A DNA stretch of 64,000 nucleotides from Bacillota bacterium (GTDB taxonomy: Bacteria > Bacillota > Clostridia > Lachnospirales > Lachnospiraceae), in the NCBI GenBank assembly GCA_023442465.1, contig JAEZZQ010000015.1, positions 434,001 to 498,000 on the forward strand, given 5' to 3'. The notes under the pieces are model-generated. The model saw only the letters and a list, made by a program, of their open reading frames with translations. It was not told the DNA's origin and made no database searches. The position numbers and the translations under genes were made by a program. Shown here piece after piece: positions 33,731 through 43,753 of the stretch (the stretch's first letter is position 1; each line of letters begins with the position of its first letter).

Positions 33731-34777
33731 TCAACCGAACAAACTAAAAATTTTCACTGCTACATATGCGATAAAACCGCACCCCGGGAATGTCAGTATC
33801 CATGTGAATACCATCTCTTTCACCACTCCCAGATTAATTGCCGATAACCTCTGCGTAGCACCTACGCCCATGATTGAGGTAGTCTTCGTATGAGTGGTGC
33901 TGACCGGAATACCGGTGAGCGATGCCACCAGCAAAGAAAGAGCTGCGCCCAAATCGGCGGAAAAACCTTGATAGGTATTCAGCTTCACCATATCCATACC
34001 TACCGACTTTATAATCTTATAGCCTCCAAGAGAGGTCCCAAGCGCCATTAATGAAGAACAAAGTATCATCATCCAGATAGGAAGCTGTACGTTTCCCGTA
34101 GTCTCATTTCCGTTTGCCAGAAAAATACCGAGCATCAATACTCCCATAAATTTCTGACCGTCCTGCGCGCCATGCATGAACGACATAGCTGCTCCTCCGA
34201 ATACCTGCGCTCCCTGAAAGAAACCTACCGTCTTTCTTCTATCCGCATTCCGGAACAAGAACTCTGTCAGCTTCGTGCATAGAAAACCGCTAAAAAATCC
34301 AAGCATGGTGGAAAGAACAAGTCCATAAATAACCTTCATCCATTCGGAGCCGTTAATGCCGCCGATCCCGCCGTGCAATGCGATGGCAGCTCCCGATAAG
34401 CCGGCAATCAATGCATGGCTTTCGCTGGTCGGTATTCCGAAATACCATGCTGCTACTGCCCAAAGGATAATGGCAAATAGTGAAGCACACAGTGCAAGAA
34501 TGGCCTCGTCCGTAGCTCCGTCAAAATTAACCATGTTTTTGATCGTCATGGCCACCGTGGAATTAATGAGGGTCATAACAAATACTCCGCAGAAATTAAA
34601 TACCGCGGACATCATAATCGCTGCCCGAGGAGGTATTGCGCGTGTCGCGATACATGTTGCGATTGCGTTCGGAGCATCTGTCCATCCGTTTACAAATACC
34701 ACACCGCAGGTTAAAATAACGGTAATCAAAAGTATGGGGTTTTGTACGACCTGCGAAATGAAGTCAACAATGTTCAT
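33731..34777 (-). CDS. Low-affinity inorganic phosphate transporter, Pit family
   Basis: Membrane transporter of 348 aa driven by proton or cation gradient. It has about ten hydrophobic segments and the two inverted Pit signatures, NGWTDAPNAIATCIATRAI near the N-terminus and SLTGIPVSTTHTKTTSIMGVG near the C-terminus. I chose the ATG at 34777 (MNIVDFISQ) because AAGGAG lies 7 bases before it; an in-frame start 18 codons earlier has no such site. Forms an operon with the DUF47 gene. Confidence 0.93.
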   Translation of the reverse strand: MNIVDFISQVVQNPILLITVILTCGVVFVNGWTDAPNAIATCIATRAIPPRAAIMMSAVFNFCGVFVMTLINSTVAMTIKNMVNFDGATDEAILALCASLFAIILWAVAAWYFGIPTSESHALIAGLSGAAIALHGGIGGINGSEWMKVIYGLVLSTMLGFFSGFLCTKLTEFLFRNADRRKTVGFFQGAQVFGGAAMSFMHGAQDGQKFMGVLMLGIFLANGNETTGNVQLPIWMMILCSSLMALGTSLGGYKIIKSVGMDMVKLNTYQGFSADLGAALSLLVASLTGIPVSTTHTKTTSIMGVGATQRLSAINLGVVKEMVFTWILTFPGCGFIAYVAVKIFSLFG

Positions 34778-34997
34778 ATTACTTCTCCTTATCATGCTGT
34801 ATATGTTGTTATAATTCCCCTGAACAAGCATACAATATTCAGCAAAAAAACTACTGCCGAAATCAAAGTACCACGTTTACTAGAATATCACAAGCCAGCA
34901 AATGTATCAACAAAATATTCAAAATTCAGCTATTTAAATCTAGAATTTTATGCTCTATTGCCTATGGTTCAACTTTGACAAACGACTAAAATGAAGC

Positions 34998-35042
34998 AAA
35001 AGCACCGCCATATCTTAGAATCATAACCTTAGGCGATGCTTT
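34998..35042 (-). terminator. Terminator of the glycan operon
   Basis: Stem AAAGCACCGCC / GGCGATGCTTT (one mismatch) with a long loop that can pair internally (CTTAG/CCTTAG-type). T-tracts lie on both sides. It sits 22 bases after the isomerase stop, so it should end the minus-strand glycan transcript. Confidence 0.65.
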
Positions 35043-35064
35043 TTACATTTTATCAATATTTTAT

Positions 35065-35745
35065 TTATTCCGCTTCGGGATATTCGTTGCAAAGAAGTCT
35101 GTAAGGAGCTTCATCCTCCTCAATAGCCGGAAAACGCCCTACCGGAGGATTGAATCTGTTATCCGTATTGTCATCGTTGCACATAGACACTTCTCCGATC
35201 AAAACATTCCCGGTTCCAGGCTTCACATCGAAGTCATGATATTGGTGAGGCCAAAGCGTGATGCTTTCTCCGGGCTTAAGCTCCACACCGGTTCCCGCCG
35301 GAACATAGTAGGAGCGTCCATCGGAGTTTACACATACGTCGGTATCTGAAAGCTCCTCCTTGTCATCGCTGTTGTACACATGAATAATGAGGGTGCCCCC
35401 GCCTCTGTTAATGATATCCTCCGATTTCTTCCAATGGAAATGCATAGGAGAATGCTGGCCCTCCTTGAGCATCAGCAGTTTCTCCGCATACACCTTTTTA
35501 TACTTCGGATTATCCTGTCCGCCGTTCCTTAGCGTAATCAGAGCAAATCCTACTTTTTCCCAATTACCGAGACCGTAATCCGTTATATCCCAGCCCAGCA
35601 TATTGTCCCTTATTTCATCATACTCATGTCCCTTTTCCTTCCACTCCTCAGGAGTCCAGTCACAAAAGGGCGGAAGATGAAATCCGTTTTCTTTTACGAG
35701 CTTTTCCATCTCTTTGATGCGCTGATTGATTTCCGAACGTTTCAT
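35065..35745 (-). CDS. D-lyxose/D-mannose ketol-isomerase (cupin family)
   Basis: Cupin-fold sugar isomerase of 226 aa resembling D-lyxose isomerases. The metal-binding His/Glu set appears in SPMHFHWKKSEDIINRGGG and later in WPHQYHDFDV. The family interconverts lyxose/xylulose and often mannose/fructose. With mannosidases in the same operon, a role in turning released mannose into fructose is likely but inferred. The start at 35745 (MKRSEINQ) follows GGAGGAAAG; earlier in-frame codons overlap the beta-mannosidase stop. Last gene of the glycan operon. Confidence 0.85.
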   Translation of the reverse strand: MKRSEINQRIKEMEKLVKENGFHLPPFCDWTPEEWKEKGHEYDEIRDNMLGWDITDYGLGNWEKVGFALITLRNGGQDNPKYKKVYAEKLLMLKEGQHSPMHFHWKKSEDIINRGGGTLIIHVYNSDDKEELSDTDVCVNSDGRSYYVPAGTGVELKPGESITLWPHQYHDFDVKPGTGNVLIGEVSMCNDDNTDNRFNPPVGRFPAIEEDEAPYRLLCNEYPEAE

Positions 35746-35789
35746 ACCTTTCTTTCCTCCGTTTTCTCTTTTATATTCTTCAATATTTA

Positions 35790-38216
35790 TCAACTGATAT
35801 CGTAAATGCTGCGTACTCTCACACCTTTCGCCTTACCGGACAAAATACGTACCCTCTTTTCCCCTGCTTCCATATCGAAATAATTATCGGACAGCACCCA
35901 GTCTTCCTCTTCATTCAGAAGCTCTACAGAAGCGGCGTAAGCTTTGGCAGTCACAACGATTTCCTCTCCTTCTATATGTGCTGTAAGTTCGGGATCTGCA
36001 TATTCATGGAACTTCGGCATGGAAAAAATCACGCTTCCCTCCGAAACTACCTCTCCCCCCTGCACGCACGTATAAAATACATGATCCCCGTACAGCCTTG
36101 CATGAGGCAAATCCTCTTTTTCCATCCACACACTGCTCAACGCCGGAACATACACCTCCGCTTTCGTCTCTTCTCCAATGACATTGGAATACTTGTCTCT
36201 TAAGCTGTAGCATACGGTAACATTTATATCCTCTCTCGTCTCGTTTGCTACGTTCAGATGGATGCTTTTTTCCACCACGTAGGGCCGTGCATTCGGGTTG
36301 GGATTCTGGGTCAGGAGCCCTTCCTCGCAACAGGATATCATAACAGGAGCAAAAAACCGCTTTTCAAAGTAATGCAGTGCTTTCCAGCGGCCAAAGTAGT
36401 CGATAGAGGACCACGATGCCACCGGCCAGCAGTCGTTAAGCTGCCATACGATAGCTCCCATACACTGTCCCCTGTGCCGTCTCCAATGTTCTACCGCATA
36501 ACGCATCGCCTGCCCCTGCATCAGCTGGGAGGCGTAAACCAGCAAAGAGAATTCCTTGGGATATTTGAAATATTGGGACATATAGACCATCATTTTGGCA
36601 TATCCATTCTCACTTCTTTGATGTTTTTCCATCACGTAGGAAAATACGTTCCTATCCTCCGGCAGCGTAAAGGTCTCGATAGTTTTTAAGGACGGAAGAG
36701 ATTCAAAGCCGAATTCCGACGCATAACGAAAGTTATGTTTTCTATAATCAGGAAAGGGCTTGTAGCCATGCCATACCTGCCAATAATGGGCATCTCCTCT
36801 CGTCTCATCCTGCGGCTCGTCGAAGTCTCCTCCTGAGGACGGGCTGGAAGGCCAGTAGAAGGTGTCCGGGTCCACTCTTTTCACTATCTTAGGAATGACA
36901 TAGCTGTACATCCGCGTATAATCTCCGCGAAGCCTCGGCGTGTCTGTGTAGCCGCACAGTATCATATCCTCCATTTCGTTGTTTCCGCACCAAAGCCCGA
37001 GACAGGCATGATGACGGATTCTCCGGACGTTCTGTTCTATTTCATGGGAAATGTTTTCCTCGAACTCCTCCGTAAGAAGATACGTAGAGCAGGCGAACAT
37101 AAAATCCTGCCATATGATAATCCCCAATTCATCGCAGGCATCATAAAACCAGTCGTCGGGATAATATGCACCGCCCCATACACGAAGGGTATTGTAATTG
37201 GCAAGGGCACATTGTTCCAGAAGCTTCCTCGTCTTCTCCTCTCTGATCCTTGGCAGAAGGGAATCTTCAGGGATATAGTCTGCTCCCATGGCAAATACAG
37301 CCACTCCATTCACTTCATGAGCGAAACTCTCCCCCCACTGGTCCTTTTCCAGACGCATTTTCATCGTGCGAAGGCCGATGCGGCGTTCCCAGATATCCTC
37401 TGTCTTTCCGTCTATCACGGCCTCCACCTTTATCGTATATAGATCCTGCTTTCCATATCCTCTGGGCCACCAGAGAGAAGGACTGCATATTTCTGTTTCC
37501 TTCGGCGAATTCTTAAGTACAACAGATTCTCCGTCGGGAGAAATGATGGTGACACGATAACTGCTTTCCTCCGCCTTCCACACCTCCATATCCACATGGA
37601 AATAAAGCCATACTCTGCCATTTTCATGTTTCTGGCGCAGATGCACGTCCGAAAGCCTTCCCTTTTTCCCTCCAAGCAGGGTGACCTGCCTGAAAATCCC
37701 CATATCGGGAAGTTTAGGCGCCCAATCCCAACCGGACATACAGCTTGACTTGCGAAGGAAAGGGAAACCATCCAGCGTATCCGTATTGCAGGGAATCGCT
37801 CCGTGCAGGGAAATCTGTTCCTCCATATAGCGCGTAGGAGAATACAAACGCACTTCCAGCAGGTTTCCCTTTTCCTTCAATATATTTTCTAAAGGAAATT
37901 CCCATGTTCTGTGCATATTAAAGGTCTTTCCCAAGAAAACTCCGTTTAAGCATATTTCAGCCAGCGTATCTATTCCCTCGAAATAAAGCCACTGTTTTTC
38001 GCAGGAAAGCAGCTCTTCGTCGGCATCGAAGGTAAGCCTGTAACTATAATCCTTTTCCGACAGCGGCAAAGCCTCCTTCTCATTGTCCCGGTAAAAGGGG
38101 TCCTCTATCTCTCCGTGGGAAAGCAAGTCCGAATACACGGAAAAGGGCACCTGCGTGTCCAAAAGTTTATCGTTCCATAAAAGCTGCCAGCCAGTCGTTA
38201 ATTGTTGTTTCTTCAT
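35790..38216 (-). CDS. Beta-mannosidase, glycoside hydrolase family 2
   Basis: Intracellular enzyme (no signal peptide) of 808 aa. It has the GH2 layout: an N-terminal jelly roll (QWLYFEGIDTLAEICLNGVFLG), an Ig-like domain, a TIM barrel and C-terminal beta domains. Acid/base Glu lies in WCGNNEMEDM near residue 412 and nucleophile Glu in YASEFGFES near 502. The GWDWAPKLPDMGI segment is typical of beta-mannosidases. It would cleave the Man-beta-1,4-GlcNAc bond of the N-glycan core or mannobiose. It follows the GH3 gene by 68 bases. Confidence 0.92.
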   Translation of the reverse strand: MKKQQLTTGWQLLWNDKLLDTQVPFSVYSDLLSHGEIEDPFYRDNEKEALPLSEKDYSYRLTFDADEELLSCEKQWLYFEGIDTLAEICLNGVFLGKTFNMHRTWEFPLENILKEKGNLLEVRLYSPTRYMEEQISLHGAIPCNTDTLDGFPFLRKSSCMSGWDWAPKLPDMGIFRQVTLLGGKKGRLSDVHLRQKHENGRVWLYFHVDMEVWKAEESSYRVTIISPDGESVVLKNSPKETEICSPSLWWPRGYGKQDLYTIKVEAVIDGKTEDIWERRIGLRTMKMRLEKDQWGESFAHEVNGVAVFAMGADYIPEDSLLPRIREEKTRKLLEQCALANYNTLRVWGGAYYPDDWFYDACDELGIIIWQDFMFACSTYLLTEEFEENISHEIEQNVRRIRHHACLGLWCGNNEMEDMILCGYTDTPRLRGDYTRMYSYVIPKIVKRVDPDTFYWPSSPSSGGDFDEPQDETRGDAHYWQVWHGYKPFPDYRKHNFRYASEFGFESLPSLKTIETFTLPEDRNVFSYVMEKHQRSENGYAKMMVYMSQYFKYPKEFSLLVYASQLMQGQAMRYAVEHWRRHRGQCMGAIVWQLNDCWPVASWSSIDYFGRWKALHYFEKRFFAPVMISCCEEGLLTQNPNPNARPYVVEKSIHLNVANETREDINVTVCYSLRDKYSNVIGEETKAEVYVPALSSVWMEKEDLPHARLYGDHVFYTCVQGGEVVSEGSVIFSMPKFHEYADPELTAHIEGEEIVVTAKAYAASVELLNEEEDWVLSDNYFDMEAGEKRVRILSGKAKGVRVRSIYDIS

Positions 38217-38284
38217 TCCTTATCTCCAATCTCACGGATATTCTATCCAGGATAATATATCCCGAATATTCTATCATGGATATA

Positions 38285-40624
38285 TTATCCTAATTCGATA
38301 TCCCCGCTCCATAAGTCCTTTTTGCCGTCCCAAAGCGTTATACGGGCTCTTCCAGGATCCGTCTTGTATTCCATTTCCCTGTTCCAGCTAAAAAACGCTT
38401 CTTTTCCCAAGTGAATCCTAGCCCGTACTCTCTCTCCCGGTGCAAGTCTCCGCTTATCGAAGGCAATCAATTCCTTAGCTCTCGGTATAACACTTCCCTT
38501 AAGACGTTTTATAAAAACCATCGGTACAGCCCATACGGTACGGTCTTCGTCGTTTTTTATATTGAATTCCAGCACCATATCGCCTTCACATGCTCCATCC
38601 GGCTGCAATTTGAAGTCCGAATACTTTGCGTCCCCGTATCCCAGTCCATAGCCGAAAGAAAAAAGCGGTCCATCCTCGCCGTCGCAGTAGTGCATGGCAT
38701 CATAAGAACTTCTGTAATTATAATACGCCGGAAGGCGCTGTGCCCCACGGGGAATAGATACAGGCATTCTTCCCGAAGGCGAGACCGTACCGAATAAAAG
38801 CCCGGCAAGCGCCCTGCCCCCTTCCGGTCCCGGATAAAAAGCGTACATAAGGGCGTCCGTTTCCTCTATAATTCCCTGAAGATCATAGGGTCTTCCTGCA
38901 ATCACAACTGTTACCGTCTTTCTCGCAGCCCGATATACGGCCTGCGCCAGCGCAAGCTGCTCTTTCGGAAGCTTGAGTGAGGATAAATCCACACCTTCGC
39001 CACAGTCCATCTTCGCCTTCTTCGTCCGTTCCGTAATAACTGCTCCATTTTTATCGAACAGAGCTTGCCCGAAACGGCTGGAAGAACCACCAAGCACCAG
39101 CAGCGTAACATCGCTTTCCTGCGCAGCTTTTATTGCCTGAGAGAACAATCCTTCACAGTCGGAATACGGTCCGCCACAATGTAAAAGCTGTTCTTCCTTA
39201 TCTTCTTCGCCCCATCCCTTGCACACTGTGACGCGTATCTTTCCTTTTTTTTCTGCAAATTGTAAGATTCCCTCCGCAACACTAGAACCCGTTCCGGGTC
39301 TTAATGGCGGAGTGTAATCTCCCATCTGAGAATAAATGTTAAGCGCATCCGGGCCAATTACCGCAACACTACTTATTCCGTCCTCACTAAGAGGAAGGAG
39401 GCGGCTGTCATTTTTTAATAGAACAATGGACTCCTCTGCAAGATGCCTGTTCTCCGGGCAAGCCGAAAAATCGAATTTTCTTTTTTCCTCCTCCAGATAA
39501 GGATGCTCGAACAAACCTCTTTCAAACTTCAGCGTCAGTACTCTGAGCACTGCCTCATCCAGCCTCTTTTCGTCAGCCAGTCCGCGGCTTATCGCCTCTT
39601 CCAGAAAAGTAAAGCCGTCGTCCCACAAGGACATATCCACACCGTTCATAAGGGCGGCCGCACCGGAGCTCACCGTATCGCCAGTAAGCATATCCAGCCG
39701 GTCCACGGCAAAGCCGTCCGCCATAACGATTCCACCGAAACCCATTTCTTCCCGCAGCACCTTTTTCAACAGCCAGTCGTTGGCATGACAGGGGATTCCG
39801 TCGATTTCATTATAGGCCGCCATGATTCCCACAGCCTTTTCTTCCACGCTGGCTTTTGCCGCGGGCAGATGAATCTCCCGAAGCTCTCTCTCGCCGATGC
39901 GCGCCGCGCTGGCATTCACTCCTCCGGTAGTCTCTCCTTGGGCCGCGAAATGCTTCGCCACCACACCTACTCCCTCCGCCTGCACAGCTCTCACCACTGC
40001 CGCCGCCATAACCGAGGCAAGATAAGGGTCTTCGCCAAAGCATTCCTCACTCCTTCCCCATCTGGGGTCTCTGAGTACATCCAGCATGGAAATGAGCGCA
40101 AGATCCACTCCCATTTCCTTCATCTGTCTGCCGCAGATATGATATGCGGCCTCCACCAGCGTGGGATGGAAGGTAGCCCCCATTGCCAGATTGACCGGAA
40201 GCAAATATCCATCCAAGGCCTGATGTCCATGAGGACATTCACTGGATAAGAGCACAGGAATCCCGAAGCGGGAATGAGCTATGATATATTCCTGCATTAG
40301 ATTATAGGCTTTGATCGCCGTTTCTCCAAAAAGTCCGTTTTTATAATCTTTTCCAGACCAGGGATCAGCCCGGTACAGCCCGTAAAGCGCTCCCAGCCCT
40401 CCCCACAGCTCCACCTCCTGCTTGAACTCATCGGAAAGCTTCACGTCCTCCCCCCTGCGGAGGTAGGCATTAAAGCCGTAAAGCCGTTGATTGAGCTGTC
40501 CGACTTTTTCTCTCAGGGTCAGCCTGCTTAGTAAATCCAGCGCTCTCTCCTTCGCAGGGCGTGACGCATCCTTATAGATATAGGCCTCTTGTCCAGCCTG
40601 AAATATCTTGTCCTCTTGCACCAT
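38285..40624 (-). CDS. Glycoside hydrolase family 3 enzyme
   Basis: Cytoplasmic GH3 of 779 aa. The N-terminal TIM barrel starts with LSRLTLREKVGQLNQR, contains AMGATFHPTLVEAAYH, DVLRDPRWGRSEECFGEDPY and KHFAAQGETTGGVN, and has nucleophile Asp in VMADGFAVDRL near residue 303. The C-terminal domain carries VVIAGRPYDLQ and a FnIII-like end (RVRARIHLG). Members cleave beta-glucosides, beta-xylosides or other beta-linked sugars. The substrate cannot be fixed from sequence, and the N-glycan context makes a beta-linked sugar from host or plant glycans likely. No secretion signal. Confidence 0.9.
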   Translation of the reverse strand: MVQEDKIFQAGQEAYIYKDASRPAKERALDLLSRLTLREKVGQLNQRLYGFNAYLRRGEDVKLSDEFKQEVELWGGLGALYGLYRADPWSGKDYKNGLFGETAIKAYNLMQEYIIAHSRFGIPVLLSSECPHGHQALDGYLLPVNLAMGATFHPTLVEAAYHICGRQMKEMGVDLALISMLDVLRDPRWGRSEECFGEDPYLASVMAAAVVRAVQAEGVGVVAKHFAAQGETTGGVNASAARIGERELREIHLPAAKASVEEKAVGIMAAYNEIDGIPCHANDWLLKKVLREEMGFGGIVMADGFAVDRLDMLTGDTVSSGAAALMNGVDMSLWDDGFTFLEEAISRGLADEKRLDEAVLRVLTLKFERGLFEHPYLEEEKRKFDFSACPENRHLAEESIVLLKNDSRLLPLSEDGISSVAVIGPDALNIYSQMGDYTPPLRPGTGSSVAEGILQFAEKKGKIRVTVCKGWGEEDKEEQLLHCGGPYSDCEGLFSQAIKAAQESDVTLLVLGGSSSRFGQALFDKNGAVITERTKKAKMDCGEGVDLSSLKLPKEQLALAQAVYRAARKTVTVVIAGRPYDLQGIIEETDALMYAFYPGPEGGRALAGLLFGTVSPSGRMPVSIPRGAQRLPAYYNYRSSYDAMHYCDGEDGPLFSFGYGLGYGDAKYSDFKLQPDGACEGDMVLEFNIKNDEDRTVWAVPMVFIKRLKGSVIPRAKELIAFDKRRLAPGERVRARIHLGKEAFFSWNREMEYKTDPGRARITLWDGKKDLWSGDIELG

Positions 40625-40654
40625 AATACCATGCCTTTCTCATAGCCTGATTAC

Positions 40655-43600
40655 TTACAAAATCACCTTGTAGGTTTTGATCTCAAAGGGCTTTATGGTA
40701 AACCGGAATTCCTTGTCCGTATATTCTACCACATTCTCTTCTTTCTCTTCTATAAGATTGCATTCGTAAACCTTCTTTATCGTCTTACCCATGCCAAAGG
40801 ATACCGTGGCGCGGGTCTTTGCATTTTCATATTCATACATACGAACGATGATTCCTTCTCCGTCCTCTGACGCTTTCACCGTCTCTATCATGACATTTGG
40901 TGCATCCACCGAAAGAAGGGATTCCCAAGCGCCTGCCGTGCCCGATTTCACAGATAAAAGCGGCACATTTAAACAGTAGCTTTCCTTTACCGTATCGCAT
41001 TCTCTCAAGCTGCCCGCATGAGGATATAAGGAGTAGGTAAAGAAATGCTCCTCCTGATCCGTTACCGGGTTCGGCTCAATACCGGACTTGATCAAGGTCA
41101 ATGTCATAACGGAATCCTTCACCGAATGTCCGTACTTGCAATCGTTTAATAAGCTGACGCCATAATGACCTTCCGAAAGGTCCATCCATTTCTGCCCGCA
41201 TGACTCAAAGCGCGCCATATCCCAGCTCGTATTCGTATGAATCTTTCTTGTAAGATTGCCGAACTGGATATCGAAGGACGCTTCATCCGTATGGATGTCC
41301 ACCGGAAAATGCACCTTCAGAAGATGCTGGTGCTCCTTCCAGTCCACATATGTCTCGAAATCGATTCTCGGGCTGTCTGCATAGAAATAAATCTTTTGCT
41401 TTATCAAGGAATTGCTCACCTCGCGCTCTATGCCAAGAACCATACAAACCGGTCCCTCCTCCAGCCATTCCAGCTTTGTAAGCGCTTCTGCCTTCCAGCT
41501 TTTCTCCGTATGGTAAATATCGATATCCCAGTTATCATAATAAATCGGCTTATCCTCATACATCTCGAAAAGATTGCCTCTTTCTCCCTCTTTCAGCACT
41601 TGCCTTTCGTTCTTCTTATCATAAATAGAAGTAAAGAGACCGTTTCCGTCAAGCTCTACCTTATAATAAGGCGTTTCCAGACTTTCCCCCAATCGTTTAA
41701 AGGAACTTTCGACAACTTCTCCTGCCGCCATTTCAAAGCTTTTGAAGCCTTTAGAGGGAATATCTGCAAGGAAAGCGATTGCTTCATTTTCCATGTTCTG
41801 AATCGGATATACATGTCCCTGTGCATCCTTTAATACACCCTCACACTCCTTAGGAAGACGTACGATATCATTTCTGTCGAAGCCGAGGGTATTGAGTATG
41901 GTAACTGCTTTTCCTTCTCCGGCAAGCGCCTTTATTCTCTCTGTAAGCAGCTCATTTCCCGTTACAGCCAACTCCTCATATTCTTTCTTCGTCACTTCAT
42001 ATACTTCATGAATGGAGGAACCCGGAAGAATATCGTGGAATTGATTGAGAAGTATCGTCTTCCACATTTCATCGATTTTTTCTTTCGGATAGGCTACTCC
42101 CTTCCATGAGGCTAATAAACTAAGCAGCTCCAGATTCATCATCAAAAACTCGCTCTTTCTGTTAGCCCGCTTATTTCTTGCCATGGAGGTATAGGTCCCC
42201 CTGTGATATTCGAAATACAGCTCGCCCTCCCAGGTAGGAAGCCTTCGGTTATCCTTCACCCGTTCAAACAGCTCCTCGAAATAAGTGCGGGAAAATTCCT
42301 GACGCACCTTCGGTATGCCCTTGATTCCCTTTTCCATTCTTATAGAGGTTTCCAGCATTTCTCTCGTAGGGCCGCCGCCGCCATCTCCGTAGCCGAAGGA
42401 AATTAAGATGTCGTTATTTATTTCTTTATTCTGGTACCTCTTCCAGCCGCCCATAATCGCATCGGGATGAAGCATTCCGTTATATGTGGTAAAGAAGTCG
42501 TCACTGCTCTGACCTACGCCAAGCGTCGTTATCAAATGAGTAAATACAGACGTTCCGTCGATGCCCTTCCAGTGAAAGGTGTCGTAAGGCATCTTATCAA
42601 TTTGATTCCATGCCAGTTTCGTGGTCATGAAATAGTCGATGCCGCTCTTTTTCATAATCTGAGGCAGCGCTCCCGAATAACCGAATACATCAGGCAGCCA
42701 CAGGATTCGGCAGTCCACACCGAACTCTTCTTTGAAGAATTTCTTTCCGTATAAGAACTGGCGCACCAAGGACTCACCAGAGGTCAGGTTGGTGTCTGCT
42801 TCCACCCACATACCGCCTTCCGGCTCCCAGCGGCCTTCCTTTACCCTCTCCTTTATCCTCGCATATAGATCAGGATAGCGCTCTTTTAGAAATTCATAGA
42901 GCTGCGGCTGGCTGGACATGAACTTATAGTCAGGATATTCCTCCATCAGCTTCAGCACGGTAGCAAAACTTCTTCCTACCTTTTCTCTCGTCTGCTCTAC
43001 GGTCCACCACCAGGCTACGTCAATATGAGTATGTCCGATACAGGTAGCGATTACCTCCTCGTATCCGCCCATATCTTCATACAGTGCCTTTTCCAGATAA
43101 GCGTCAGCCATTCTTATGCTTGCATAAAAGGCTTCTGAATAGGGGGTGCGAAGGTCCAGAAGATTCACTGCTTCGTTAAGCACCGTCTCGATATCCATTC
43201 TCACCTTATCATCCTTCTCCATACGGGCAAACGCCTGAAGCGGAACGATCAAATCATAATACAGCTTTTCTATTTCAAGGTCCACCTGCTGCATCTCCAC
43301 AATCATATCGAACTCCGCATGCAAGGTTCCCGTATACGCCTGTATATCGAGCTTCCATGTCTCGCCCGCTTTGGCCCGTTCGGCAAGCGAAACGGTACGG
43401 TGGTTCATATCTAAACCTTGCGTCTCTTTCCCGTCAACGAATAAGAGAAACTGAGGATTCTTCCCGTCGTCCCATTCCTCGATCTGAGTCTTTACATGCA
43501 GGCGAAGCGTCTTTTCATTCCATTCTTCAGGAACGGTATAATCTGCCTTAAACCAGTAGTGTCCGTCAGGACCGTACCATTTCATCATCTTAGGAGAGAA

Positions 43601-43753
43601 TTCTTCCCAAGGAGCTTCGCTTTTCTCCACCTCGGACGGATAGAAATATCTGCCTTTTTTATAACTGATATTTTCTATGGGTGAAGCCTTTACAATCGTA
43701 AGCCTCTTCAATTCGTCACAGATTACCTGTATTCTTTTATCGATAAACCACAT
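40655..43753 (-). CDS. Alpha-mannosidase, glycoside hydrolase family 38
   Basis: Zinc-dependent alpha-mannosidase of 1032 aa, cytoplasmic. The catalytic domain has IGHTHIDVAWWWTVEQT (zinc His and Asp near 240-243), ADTNLTSGESLVRQF and nucleophile Asp in LWLPDVFGYSGALPQ near residue 353. The C-terminal beta domains follow, ending in TIKPFEIKTYKVIL. The family removes alpha-1,2/1,3/1,6 mannose. It overlaps the GH20 gene by 17 bases and ends 30 bases before GH3, so the glycosidases are translationally linked. GGAGG lies 7 bases before the ATG. Confidence 0.95.
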   Translation of the reverse strand: MWFIDKRIQVICDELKRLTIVKASPIENISYKKGRYFYPSEVEKSEAPWEEFSPKMMKWYGPDGHYWFKADYTVPEEWNEKTLRLHVKTQIEEWDDGKNPQFLLFVDGKETQGLDMNHRTVSLAERAKAGETWKLDIQAYTGTLHAEFDMIVEMQQVDLEIEKLYYDLIVPLQAFARMEKDDKVRMDIETVLNEAVNLLDLRTPYSEAFYASIRMADAYLEKALYEDMGGYEEVIATCIGHTHIDVAWWWTVEQTREKVGRSFATVLKLMEEYPDYKFMSSQPQLYEFLKERYPDLYARIKERVKEGRWEPEGGMWVEADTNLTSGESLVRQFLYGKKFFKEEFGVDCRILWLPDVFGYSGALPQIMKKSGIDYFMTTKLAWNQIDKMPYDTFHWKGIDGTSVFTHLITTLGVGQSSDDFFTTYNGMLHPDAIMGGWKRYQNKEINNDILISFGYGDGGGGPTREMLETSIRMEKGIKGIPKVRQEFSRTYFEELFERVKDNRRLPTWEGELYFEYHRGTYTSMARNKRANRKSEFLMMNLELLSLLASWKGVAYPKEKIDEMWKTILLNQFHDILPGSSIHEVYEVTKKEYEELAVTGNELLTERIKALAGEGKAVTILNTLGFDRNDIVRLPKECEGVLKDAQGHVYPIQNMENEAIAFLADIPSKGFKSFEMAAGEVVESSFKRLGESLETPYYKVELDGNGLFTSIYDKKNERQVLKEGERGNLFEMYEDKPIYYDNWDIDIYHTEKSWKAEALTKLEWLEEGPVCMVLGIEREVSNSLIKQKIYFYADSPRIDFETYVDWKEHQHLLKVHFPVDIHTDEASFDIQFGNLTRKIHTNTSWDMARFESCGQKWMDLSEGHYGVSLLNDCKYGHSVKDSVMTLTLIKSGIEPNPVTDQEEHFFTYSLYPHAGSLRECDTVKESYCLNVPLLSVKSGTAGAWESLLSVDAPNVMIETVKASEDGEGIIVRMYEYENAKTRATVSFGMGKTIKKVYECNLIEEKEENVVEYTDKEFRFTIKPFEIKTYKVIL